From the NCBI RefSeq assembly GCF_021869535.1, contig NW_026262679.1, positions 81,465,143 through 81,529,142 of the forward strand: 64,000 nucleotides of DNA, in the 5' to 3' direction. Every line of letters starts with the position of its first letter. Position 1 is the stretch's first letter. The notes under the pieces were generated by a model that was given only the letters and a program-made list of their open reading frames with translations, ran no database searches and was not told the DNA's origin. Position numbers and translations under genes: made by a program. Positions 54,251 to 64,000 of the stretch are shown here, one piece after another. Source of the DNA: Mytilus californianus (Eukaryota; Mollusca; Bivalvia; Mytilida; Mytilidae).

Positions 54251-54789
54251 AGTACAGATGAGGAAAAGAAGGAATATTCTTCTTCACACCAATACTTTCA
54301 AGCGGATTATATTTTACGTTCCGTAAGCCGAAAATACTCAGTAATTCAAATGTTCAATCTTATAGGCTTTTGAAAGTTCAAATAAATATTTCTCTAGGTA
54401 CTCAAATATACCAAATAAAACGATAAAATAAACTTTAATGAGTTTTGTACACTTCTGTACGGTAGATACAATTTACAATTCTAAACTTGATTCACCCAAT
54501 CAAAAATAATTTATGATACTATTGGAGTGTTTTTCGTTTTTTGTGTAGTTGTATAGATCAGTTTCTTTAAATGATTTGTCAGATGAGATTTGTTTAAACA
54601 TCGGTAATAATTTTTATACACATACATGTTATTTGTAATACATAGTGAAAAAAAAAGAAAATGCTAAAAATCATAAATTCCTACACGAGAAAGGAAAACT
54701 CGACTGATAATTAACAAAGCACAAAAACAAATACTTTATTTGCTTTTTTGGTTTGAACAGCTCTTCAACGTTTGTCTTAAGTTTTTGAT

Positions 54790-54965
54790 TTACAAATATG
54801 TTGGCCTCGAGCATCACTGAAGGAACACTAATAGTCGAAATGTGCATCTGGTGCAGTAACGCAGTAAAGTTGGTACCGTTTATGTTATCAATAACTTGAA
54901 ATAGAAAAACGAAAGATACCAAAGGGACATTCAAACTCATAAGTCGAAAATAAACTGACAACGCA
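54790..54965. repeat. AAATGTGCATCTGG-type dispersed repeat followed by retroelement tail
   Basis: CTCGAGCATCACTGAAGGAA, TAGTCGAAATGTGCATCTGG (plus) is a subfamily of the GACGAAACGCGC repeat. AAAGATACCAAAGGGACATT, CAAACTCATAAGTCGAAAAT (minus) is the retroelement 3' end. Another such repeat lies at 55430-55490. Confidence 0.65.
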
Positions 54966-54996
54966 ATTACAAAAATAGAAAAATACCAAAAAGACA

Positions 54997-55950
54997 ATTA
55001 ATTGTACACAATTCCTTGAATAAAGAGCTCAAATCGATTAATAACATTACCGGTACCAATTTTACTGCACCAGAAGCACATATCAACAATTGTCTCCTTA
55101 AATATTTCAAAATCCAGAACATAAAACAAACGTTGAAGAGCTGATAAAACCCAAAAGGAACAAAAGTATATTCAAACGTGTACATAGAATCAGAGTAAGT
55201 AAACTTTCCATGGGCAATCCTTATTTGTAATTGTGTCGTTTTTCTTATGTGTTATTGACGTTGAACCCACATCCTCCTGTATTTTATATAAATCCGAACG
55301 GAAGTTTTGATATACTGCTTAAATAAGCCGAATTTTAAAATGAAGATTTGTTATGACACTTTCATAATTCAACGGTAACTTTAAATGTTAAAGAAAAGAA
55401 CCCCGAGTTTCAATGTACTGTTAAAATTTGGCCTCGTGCTTCTCCGAAGAAACACTTATTGTCGAAATGCGCATTCAGTGCATTTACATTTTAATGATAG
55501 AGAGGGGTAATCAATCTAATACCTCATATCTCACTTACATTTTTTTTTCTTTGGTTGATATTTTTCTTTTCAGTATGCTTATATTGGCAACTTTGATTAA
55601 CTTTTAGTTATAGTTGTATACGGAAACCACCGAAGAAAATTACGTATCCTATTTAACCTTATTTTTATATCTAGATATAGTAAGAACGTTTTTTGCACAT
55701 CTTTTTAGGAATTTGGTTTCAGTGCTCTACAACGTCGTTATGAACATGGCCATCAAACTATTTTGTTTAGTGCCATGGTTGAGTCTGGTCACTACAAAAC
55801 GTTTCTGGAGTAGTAAATATATAATCAATGTATCTGTGATAAGTTTTGCAACTATTGAGACGATACCACATGTGTAAACGTTTCGTCTCATAAAAATAAT
55901 CTGTATTTACCAAAGTCATAACAACTATAGGCATACAACATATAAAACTA
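54997..55950. other. Intergenic, repeat scraps only
   Basis: The open frames here overlap dispersed repeats or are hydrophobic chance frames. No gene is supported. Confidence 0.45.
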
Positions 55951-55954
55951 CACA

Positions 55955-56420
55955 TAGATATAAAAAGATGTGGTATGAGTGTCAATGAGACAACTCACCA
56001 TCCAAGTCACAATTTATAAAAGTAAACCATTATAGGTCAAAGTACGGTCTTCAACACGGAGCCTTGGCTCACACCGCACAGCAAGCTATAAAGGGCCCCA
56101 AAAATTACTAGTGTAAAACCATTCAAACTACTGAACATCAGATTCCGGACTTAGGACAGGTGCAAACAATTGCAGAGGGTTTAAACGTTTTAATGGTACC
56201 AAACCTTCACCCTTATCTGAAACAATAGTGTAACATCACAACATAGAAAGACACACTATCAAATATCAATTGAAATGGCTTAACTCAATCAAAAGACATA
56301 TTAATACAAGTGAACATACACTGAACGAGTAAATTTGATCTATGATACAATATAAATACAAAATCAATAAAATAAGGGATGAATAATTAAAGTAACAGTA
56401 TTATACCGCTGTGAAATGTT
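55955..56420 (-). mobile_element. LINE-like tail, minus orientation
   Basis: AAGATGTGGTATGAGTGTCA, AGTACGGTCTTCAACACGGA, TAATGGTACCAAACCTTCAC and ATAGAAAGACACACTATCAA are the reverse complement of 44620-45005 in order, making it the longest homologue of the insertion at 43.7-45.0 kb. Confidence 0.85.
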
Positions 56421-56990
56421 AAACAATTTCAGAAAAACAACAATAACCTTAAACAAAAATATAGTATACATAGAATAGCAGAAGGTAGTGTAAAACATAT
56501 CACAACATGTGAGATTTTAATATTTGTTAACGAAATATAAATTTACCCAAATTACATAGCTTTCTAAGATTATTTGAACTCATTTATTGTATATATTTAT
56601 ACATAGAAGGATTTCTCAAATGATAAGGTTTGATAAAATCAGATCTTAGAACTTGATAAGTGGGACATTTTAAAACAAAATATATTTCATCCTCAATGTC
56701 ATCCTTACAAAAACGTCTCAAAGGGTAGTTGTCAGCACTTCATTACTGATATGGAATATCATTGGTGCTTTCTTTCCTGTAATTTAATGTTTATAAAAGT
56801 TTAAGTTATGAAAAACAAGAAGATTTTTCTACCCCGAGGCCTAAGTCAGCTTTTGCACAGCCCATTAGACTTTTAGCGTTAAATGTTTTGTATTTTGTAT
56901 CTTCGTAAATCATGAAATGGTTTACAATATGGAGTATATGCACAACAGATGACCACAAATGTTTTACTTTTCATAGCCAGAATTCAGACC
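56421..56990. other. Intergenic, nothing recognised
   Basis: AT-rich. Part may be the more 5' portion of the LINE-like element, but I cannot align it by eye. Confidence 0.4.
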
Positions 56991-56999
56991 ACTTTTTTT

Positions 57000-57230
57000 T
57001 AACCATGACATCGACGAATAGGTTATATGACGGGTACCACTAGTGGAGTGAGAATTATCTGAGTTCACACCCGTTTTTTATGGGAGTTATTGTTTCTTAA
57101 TCTTTGGTGTTCTGTGTCGTGTTTTGAGGATCTATATTTGTCTTTTCGTCGTCTTTCATTTTTGTCATGGTGTTAATTGTTAATTCAACTCATGATTTTT
57201 TAATCCCCCTTGATATCTTCTACCTCTTTT
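57000..57230 (+). mobile_element. Worn retroelement 3' tail
   Basis: GGGTACCACTAGTGGAGTGA, TATTTGTCTTTTCGTCGTCT and CCTTGATATCTTCTACCTCT follow the tail order. Confidence 0.5.
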
Positions 57231-57589
57231 GAAATGTGAATATGATACGAATTTAATCTTGTATTTCACATATAAATAGCATGAAGGTTACAAAAAAAAT
57301 TTCAAGAGTTCTAAGCTCACAGAAAATATGTGTATATAATTCTTTAAAGCTAGAAATGATTTCAAAATTTAGTTTTAAAATTTAATCGTTAAACCACCCC
57401 TCCAAAAAAAGGAAGTTTTACTTTCTATATCAGATTTACCTATCGTCATTGAAAATTTACTAGTACTACTCAACACGGATGCAATAAAACAAGATGTTAG
57501 TTTAATACATTTAATGATAAAATGAGGAGTTATTGGCTGCTATTAAGATCACAAAGGTATAAAAAAATTGAAAACAACACGATTAATAA

Positions 57590-57950
57590 TTTCATGCGTC
57601 CGAAGCGCTTTTCTGGATTTTTCTTCATCAGGAACGCTCAAAGCCAAACACTTGAAATCCGAGGATGTATAAGTACCGAAACCGTTGAAGAGCTATATGA
57701 CAAAAATACCTAAAATAAATAGCAAAATTCATCTAAAGTCAACTTTGCCTGAGGGAGTTGAAACCTTAGTATCTTAATAATTTAAAAATTTAAAAACGGA
57801 CAAATTTAGAAAAGTTTGTTAAATCATGTCAGTACCGAAGTACTGACTACTGAGCTGATGATACCCTCGGGGACTGATAGTCCACCAGCAGAGGTATCGA
57901 CCCAGTGATGTAAAAAATTGAAAACAACACGTTTAATAATATAAAAGAAG
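57590..57950. repeat. Dispersed-repeat cluster
   Basis: TGCGTCCGAAGCGCTTTTCT, GGATTTTTCTTCATCAGGAA, CGCTCAAAGCCAAACACTTG recurs at 63200-63260 (AAAGCGCTTCTCTGGC ... CCAAACATTTGC) and inverted at 40060-40110. CTGATGATACCCTCGGGGAC is shared with 41330 in reverse. Confidence 0.6.
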
Positions 57951-58233
57951 TATATCGTATATATTTCTCTAATTTACCACTTTCTTCTGGTACGTCAAAT
58001 GTATAGTTGAATGCTTATACAATTTCAAATGTATGAAAAGCATAAAATGTGGGATAGTTGTTAATGCAAAACAATTTAAAGTAAACCAAAATGAATGTAG
58101 CTCCCTGTATGTTTTCTAATGATATTTTTTTCCGTTAGGTTCTTGTTTATATCCAGAAGAGCAATGACCTGAAACCCTTTTACCAGAAAACAGGGTCTAC
58201 ACTCCAGCGAAAAAAATCCCGAACCCGGAGGTA

Positions 58234-58410
58234 GGCATCAGATCTTAATGTGCAATCGACACTCCAACTGCAACATAAATAATACGTATACCCATCACAT
58301 TTATTACCGTAATCTCCTTAAAAGCATTATTCCTGTCTTTTAATAGGCTATCATGCATTTGACAATGTTGCTGGTTGTTCCCCGGGGTCCCACAAAAAAG
58401 TTGTTGTCAT
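58234..58410 (-). pseudogene. Decayed vWA C-terminal-half exon (paralogue remnant)
   Basis: The sequence is homologous, base by base with substitutions, to the intact exon 38225-38498. It keeps the acceptor TTGTTTCAG|ATGACAACAA, AACAACCAGCAACATTGTC, GACAGGAATAATGCTTTTAA, GATGGGTATACGTATT and GTCGATTGCACAT. Frame is destroyed by indels and stops, and homology ends at 58234, about 95 bp short of the full exon. Confidence 0.85.
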
Positions 58411-58569
58411 CTGAAACAAAAATACAAAAAAAGTTTGATTATATACATCACAGAGAAATAAACATTGATATCTCTATATTTATTTCACCAAGTCTTTCAA
58501 AAATGTAGGGCCAATATCTCATTAATGTATTTCACGCCAGGTCCATTTATAATGAAAAAAAATTTCCAA

Positions 58570-58805
58570 CACGACGTATGTCACCTGAGGAGTAGGATTT
58601 GCTAACCATTCCGGAGCACCTGAGATCACCTACAATTTTTGATGGGGTTTCTGTTACCCAGTCTTTAGTTTTCTATGTAGTGTTTTGTATATTGTTGTTT
58701 GTTTTTAATCGTTTTACGCTTTTTAGCCATTGCTTTGTCAGTTTGTCATATCGACTAATGAGTTTGATCCTTATCCCTTTGATATCTATCGTCTCTCTTT
58801 TTTAA
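58570..58805 (+). mobile_element. Retroelement 3' tail interrupted by a TTAA element
   Basis: GAGTAGGATTTGCTAACCAT, TCCGGAGCACCTGAGATCAC and TCTATCGTCTCTCTTTTTTA match the tail family. The TTAA-flanked element sits at its end. Confidence 0.7.
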
Positions 58806-59400
58806 GGGCAAACGATACAGTTACAGGGGAGGTAATGACGTTGCTAACGTTAAATGTTATTTTTCACGACGTCAAACTGTGATATATCGGGGAAAATGCA
58901 TTTTCAACTTATTTTTTATCATTCAGACAGATTTAACTTGAAAACGAGTTCATGGACCCCTCTTTTTAAAAATGACATTTGGCTTGATTATGTATGAAGA
59001 TTATTTATGACAATTTTTATGAACAAATCACCGATGACTTTTAATTTGGTAAACATACAGCAAAAAAATGCTCTTCTTTGACTAAATTCATAAAATGTGA
59101 TAAAAAGTAATAATTTCCAAAGTATAGTTTCACAAATTCAAAGCATACTTATATAGAGAAGATATTCCAGATCTTCAAAAAATAAAGTTAGGTATGTCTT
59201 TCTGAAGGATAGAAATGTCCAAGAAACCGAAATTTCCAGTATTTTCCATTAAATGTCTAAAATTGCGACCCTATTTATATCTAAAAATAGCACATGAAGG
59301 TTTATTTTTTATTAAATATCTGAATTGACTAGGTGAAAGAAGCTTGTATTCAAACTTTAGTCAAAAATTCACCGTGGGGTCCAAACTGTATCGTATGCCC
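58806..59400. mobile_element. 595-bp MITE with TTAA target duplication (piggyBac-like)
   Basis: The ends are GGGCAAACGATACAGTTAC and the inverse AACTGTATCGTATGCCC, flanked on both sides by TTAA (58802-58805, 59401-59404). TTAA duplication with a GGG/CCC terminus is the piggyBac pattern. The interior is non-coding. It contains AACGACGTCA-like and AT-rich sequence without tandem structure. Confidence 0.85.
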
Positions 59401-59959
59401 TTAATTTCACGGTATGAAGGTTCCTTGTATGTATTTAGAAGTTCTAACAACATTATGGTGTATGTCTGAGCATGTATCAAAATTTTAGATGCCTGAATAT
59501 TGTTAAAAAAAAACGCAATTTTGTTAGAATTTGGCAAATTGTAATTACATATAAAAAATAGATAAGAACATTTTTAACCAAAACCAAAATTCTGTTGGAA
59601 ATAAAGATATAATTTATCTATCAAATACAAATAAATCATGTTGTTCACGGGTGTTCTTTCATGTGATTATTATAAACGCATGTAAATCAATTGCATCAAA
59701 GCCGTCTTCAACAACAATGCATAACACTAAAAAACTATTCGACTTCGACTTGATGGCTATGTGTAAAAATGTTATTAAATCTTCAATGAGTATTATTAAG
59801 ATTATTGAAAATTTAAATTACAGAAGGTTTTAACAACTTTCAATCTTTCAACGTGAGTGAAATAAATTTGCGAAATCTTTTTTTTCACCTCATGAATGGA
59901 CTATTTCAGACGACATCGTCTTTTAATTGCAAATTTTCAATATATCATGTTTCTGTTTT

Positions 59960-61570
59960 ATTTAAGGTTGCTTTTAAGCTCACCTGGTCATTATGGCCAG
60001 GTTAGCTTTTCTCATCACTTGGCGTCCGTCGTCCGTCGTTGTCGTCGTCCGTTAACTTTTACAAAAATCTTCTCCTCTGAAACTATAAGGCCAAAGTTAA
60101 CCAAACTTGGCCACAATCATCATTGGGGTATCTTGTTTAAAAAATGTGTCCGATGATCCCGCCCGCCGACCAAAATGGCCGACATGGTTAAAAATAGAAC
60201 ATAGGGGTAAAATGCAGTTTATGGCTTATATCTCAAAAACTAAAGCATTTAGAGCAAATCAGACAAATTGGTAAAAATGTTCATCAAGTGAAGTTCTAAC
60301 TGTCCTAATATTTTCAGACGAACCAGACAACCCATTATTGGGTTGCTGCCCCTGAATTGGTAATTTTAAGGAAATTTTGCAGTTTTGGGAATTATCTTGA
60401 ATATTATTATAGATAGATATAAACTGTAAACAGCAATAATGTCCAGCAAAGTAAGATCTACAAATAAGTTAACATGACCAAAATTGTCAATTGACCCCTT
60501 AAGGAGTTATTGCCCTTTATAGTAATTTTTTAACAATTTTTCGTAAATTTTTGTAATCTTTTACAAAAATCTTCTTCTCTGAAACTACTGGGCCAAATAG
60601 AATCAAACTTGGCCACAATCATTATTAGGGTATTTAGTTTAAGAAAATGTGTCCGGTGATCCAGCTTGCCAATAAAGATGGCCGACATGGCAAAAAATAG
60701 AACATATGGGGTAAAATGCAAGTTTTGTCTATTATTCTGATAACCGTTATAAAAAGAAGAAATCTGAAAAGGATAAAATTGTTCAAAATGTTGAGCTCTA
60801 CCAATTATCCATATACGTCAAAACTGTTAGACGATTTCCTGTAGGAGTTATTGCCCTTAAATGACAAATTTTACCACTTTTTTCGATTTTTGTCTATTAT
60901 CTTGAAAACTATAATAGATAGAGAGAAACTTTAAATTGCAATAATAATCAGAAGGACAAGTTCTACAAATAAGTTATATGGTTGAAATCGTCAGTTGACT
61001 CCTTATTAGAGTTATTGCCCTTTGATGCCGATTTATACATTTTTTTTTGCGTTTTTGTCTTATATCTTAAAACTTATAATAGATCGAAAGAAACTTAAAT
61101 ATACAAAAATTATCAGCAAGACAAGATCTACAATTTAGACAAATGGCGGAAATTGTCCGACGACTCCTTATTGGAATTATTAGCCTTTAATTACGATTTC
61201 TACCATTATTTTTTTTTGCGTTTTGCCTTATATGATAAAAATAATAATAGATAAATAGAAACTTAAATAATGAAAAATACAACCAAGACAAGACCTACTA
61301 ACAAGTCACATTTTGCTGATATAATTAGTAGACTGTTACTCTTTAAAGGAGTTTTTTACCCTCTTTTGTGTTTGGAGCAAAAGCTAAATAAGATCATGAA
61401 GATAGAGAGAAACTAAACAGACTTCAATGATCAGCAATATAAGATACAAAAAAAACCCAGAGATTTTTGTCATTAATTCTATTCTCGTCTACAATGTTGG
61501 AGAGTATCCTTTATTGAATATGCATATAGACCAAGGTGAGTGACACAGGCTCTTGAGAGCCTCTATTTTA
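59960..61570 (+). repeat. 1.6-kb dispersed repeat with internal diverged tandem units of about 168 bp
   Basis: It starts AAGCTCACCTGGTCATTATG and ends GACCAAGGTGAGTGACACAG, so both ends carry an inverted C-T-C-A-C-C motif. Internally, segments with AAGATCTACAAATAAGTT ... GGAGTTATTGCCCTTTA recur at about 60421, 60760, 60930, 61098 and 61268. The last four are spaced about 168-170 bp. No coding capacity. Copies of one end lie at 360-545 and 1620-1790. Confidence 0.75.
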
Positions 61571-61654
61571 TTAATGTTTAAACACCATTTTTAACAAATA
61601 TTTTAAGCTTTGCGAAAAGGTAAGCATTTTAAGTGATATATCGATGCTATTTAC

Positions 61655-61720
61655 CGAGCTTGCTGTAAAACGGTGGTTGTATAGTTTGTATCTTCTTCTC
61701 CTTTGAAAGTATCAGAAGTA
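61655..61720 (-). pseudogene. Decayed vWA N-terminal-half exon end (paralogue remnant)
   Basis: The minus-strand sequence reads FKGEEDTNYTTTVLQQAR before a GTAAAT donor, matching [18 protein letters not shown] before GTAAAA in exon 39441-39724. A weaker patch at about 61935-61965 (ATAGCCGATG) may be the preceding part. The MIDAS-bearing start of the exon was not found. Confidence 0.75.
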
Positions 61721-62057
61721 CATGTCCCGTTTCTCATTCAGCAAGTTAAAACATAGAGAGAAAGGTCGCTTTTGTGGGTGAAATATCGTTTTACCTTTCA
61801 AGGAGAACAAACAAACAAACAGACAAGCAACTACAGTATACATAATACGTCTGCGGTTGACAGGCGTATAAAACCTGACAATTTCAGAACCAATCGAAAC
61901 ATTCAAAACAACTTGACAACTGAAAAATCATATTCATAGCCGATGTTCTTGTAGTGATAAATCAGTGAATTTATTGTTATTAGTAGTCATTTTAACTTCC
62001 AATTCACTCTTTGTATATAATCAAGAATTAATTTTTTTCAGGGAAAAACATACTTAC

Positions 62058-62187
62058 CATGAAACACTTGTCTAACAAATTCATCTCCTTTACCAAAGTG
62101 AATCTCGCATGATCATCTATGTTTCTGTTCACACGATCCGTACAACTTCCAGCATTTTCACAAGGGTTTGATTTACATTCATGTATA
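62058..62187 (-). pseudogene. Half EGF exon with replaced C-terminal part and lost acceptor
   Basis: It reads HECKSNPCENAGSCTDRVNR, the first three Cys of an EGF, then NIDDHARFTLVKEMNLLDKC and FM before GTAAGT. The second half lacks the Cys-x-Cys signature. The position where the other EGF exons have a splice AG reads TTAAT, so the acceptor looks lost. Confidence 0.65.
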
Positions 62188-62816
62188 TAATTAAAAAAAA
62201 AGCTTTTCAGAGAAATGAAATAACATAAAACAACATAAAACAACAATCATAACCATATCAGTTATATACACAAATTTAAAACAAAATATTTAGAAAACAA
62301 GTTAAAGATCAAGCTTCAATTTTAATGATAATAGACAACCAAATAACATTATTAGCATTATAAATTTGAAAATATCGGCCACTTAAGACCAACTGAAGAA
62401 TGTGATATTGATTTTTTTTTATAATAATTTACATTTAATAAAACATGCATTTTTAACGTATTTGATATTCAATGCTATATAGTTTACTAACAGGAATATT
62501 GCCTGGAAAACATATATTGGACATGCATTCTATCTTACAGTACGGGACTAGAAAGCAGAAGCATCAAGTAGAAAGGCAAATTAAATATGAAAAGTAAAAC
62601 TATATAAACATATAAAGCAATGTACATTTAGATATATCTGAAAACAATACAAAATATAATATATTTGATTATGTATTTCAATGTGATTCCTTTTTTAAAT
62701 CCAACAAATATTTAGACATGAAACTATATACATATAAAAAAACAATTATGTTCATGTAAATATTATAAATAAGTGCATAATCAATGCTCATTATTTTCAA
62801 ATTTATCTCAACATAC

Positions 62817-62927
62817 CTTGACAATTATTTCCTGTATACCCTGGAGGACAGGAACAGTTGTATGCATTGAACAAGTCTGAACAAACACCGCCATTTTGAC
62901 ACGGGTTAGATGCACATTCATTCTTAT
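62817..62927 (-). CDS. Intact EGF exon of the upstream paralogue
   Basis: 111 nt, phase 1-1. Acceptor AATCACAG|ATAAG, donor CAAG|GTATGT. It reads [38 protein letters not shown]. Near-identical to EGF repeat 2 at 46841-46954 with matching intron edges. Its downstream partners at 62.1, 61.7 and 58.3 kb are decayed, so this may be the last intact exon of a dying gene, or belong to a gene extending right of the window. Confidence 0.75.
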
Positions 62928-62929
62928 CT

Positions 62930-63849
62930 GTGATTAATTAAAAGTGAAAAATTGTATTAATGATAAAATTAATGCTAAGAATGGGGATGTTTGTAATGAT
63001 GTTAAAACTCTGCTCAGTTAAGCAAAAACTTAATCAAGTCCAAAAGTGTGTGTGTAAAAAGTCGACTTTGATCAATTAAGATAGGACAAATCGAGGTAAA
63101 AACAAAAACTGAGGTACGCATGAACTCCAAAAAGTGAGTCTAGGTGCGTCGACAAACTAATTCACTAAATGAAAACACACCTTTATAAATTGTATTATCC
63201 AAAGCGCTTCTCTGGCTATACCTTAACCAGACACGCTCAAACCAAACATTTGCAAGTCAGGGTGTATAAATACACATAATGCTTTGAGCTATATCACCAA
63301 ATGGACCTTGTCCTTTAAGAAATATTTTGCCTGTAAGGAATTAAATACTTGTGACGTCAGGAAACTGCTCTATTACAGTTGCTAACATCCATTTTATATG
63401 AACTTTGCTGGATATTATTCTCATTGGCAATGACATTAAATCTCGTTTTTATATATGGTATACTGTTATAACCTCAACAACGAAATTAGTTAACATACAA
63501 CATTGAAATTATATGTCCATAATTTGATTAATATTCATTAATGCTTTTTTTCTTAATAGTGAACTGTTTTGTTTACCTACCAATTTTAAATTACTGTTGT
63601 TATCTTGCATTGTAAATCAATGCAATAAAGAAAGATCTCAAAGGATGCAGTTAAAGTTTGATCTAAAGTGTGTAAAGTTCCGGAAGATAATATGCTGTGT
63701 AGGTCAAAGATTTTTTCCTGTGCATTTATTAGATTGTTGTAAAGAGATTCACTTTGTTCGTATTGATATTTGATTTATATTTTATCAATTATTAACAGAT
63801 GTAAAGCAGTTTCAGATATTTATCATTAAAATTGTATGTGAAAAACTAC
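62930..63849. other. Intergenic or intronic, repeat scraps, one unexplained open stretch
   Basis: 63090-63145 and 63190-63310 are dispersed-repeat scraps. A minus-strand frame near 63590-63775 reads QYEQSESLYNNLINAQEKIF, DLHSILSSGTLHTLDQTLTA and is protein-like, but its possible acceptor does not match the phase of the exon at 63850. Confidence 0.35.
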
Positions 63850-64000
63850 CTGTAACTCTATCAGTTTATTTTTCTGAATATACAATCCTATAGCATAATC
63901 AATCGCTGGATTCAAGGCTCTACACAGTGCCTCATAGAGTTTTTGTATGTGAAGACAATATTCCACAGTTATTCCCCGGATACCAGAACGCAACGCAACG
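63850..64000 (-). CDS. Probable exon of an unidentified gene, runs off the window edge
   Basis: All 50 codons are open: VALRSGIRGITVEYCLHIQK, LYEALCRALNPAIDYAIGLY, IQKNKLIELQ, ending at a donor TTACAG|GTAGTT in phase 0. The peptide is balanced and helix-prone, unlike EGF or vWA sequence. The upstream part lies beyond the window. I cannot name the family. Confidence 0.45.

Noticed and set aside
54671..54997. 108-aa minus-strand ORF with LMSLNVPLVSF
   Set aside because: That peptide is the translation of the common retroelement 3' end, also seen at 1801-2004 and 58599-58805.

Overview
This is an intron-rich, AT-rich eukaryotic window that reads as bivalve nuclear DNA, most likely from a mussel (Mytilus or a close relative). 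The evidence is a mollusc-type adipokinetic-hormone (AKH) precursor, a minus-strand gene for a secreted EGF/von Willebrand A (vWA) protein, and a dense load of repeat families I associate with bivalve genomes. No bacterial-style operons, rRNA or CRISPR arrays are seen. Real coding sequence is a small fraction of the window and lies in short exons, so most long ORFs are chance ORFs or transposon remains.

Layout. 0-10 kb: decayed retroelements, SINE-like copies, a hAT transposon with a perfect 8-bp target duplication (7780-9007), and two possible exons of unknown genes. 10.9-22.9 kb (minus): a three-exon AKH precursor gene. Its middle exon encodes signal peptide, AKH decapeptide, amidation Gly and Lys-Arg. 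Its introns hold hairpin elements and retroelement fragments. 20.8-21.05 kb: the tail of a non-LTR retrotransposon. 26.16-35.27 kb: a roughly 3.7-kb tandem segmental duplication. Each copy carries a minisatellite rich in the octamer ATTTGCAT and a small acidic secreted-protein gene. The first gene is intact, the second has a nonsense codon, and the second copy alone carries a Helitron-like insertion. 36.5-54.25 kb (minus): an 11-exon gene reconstructed exon by exon. All splice phases agree and give 602 codons: signal peptide, Cys-rich segment, four EGF repeats, two vWA domains. The first vWA has an in-frame TAG. 58.2-62.9 kb (minus): broken vWA and EGF exons of a decayed paralogue upstream of that gene, interrupted by transposons. 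63.85-64.0 kb: a probable exon of unknown identity running off the window.

How the parts relate. The AKH gene encodes an endocrine or neural peptide. The EGF/vWA protein and the acidic protein are predicted to be secreted; two tandem vWA domains recall the mussel byssal proximal thread matrix protein, but that link is inference. Recurring themes are local duplication followed by decay, single nonsense changes in otherwise well-preserved exons, and nested mobile elements whose order of insertion can be read from the sequence. Coordinates of repeat fragments are approximate; exon edges are given to the base from splice consensus and phase.
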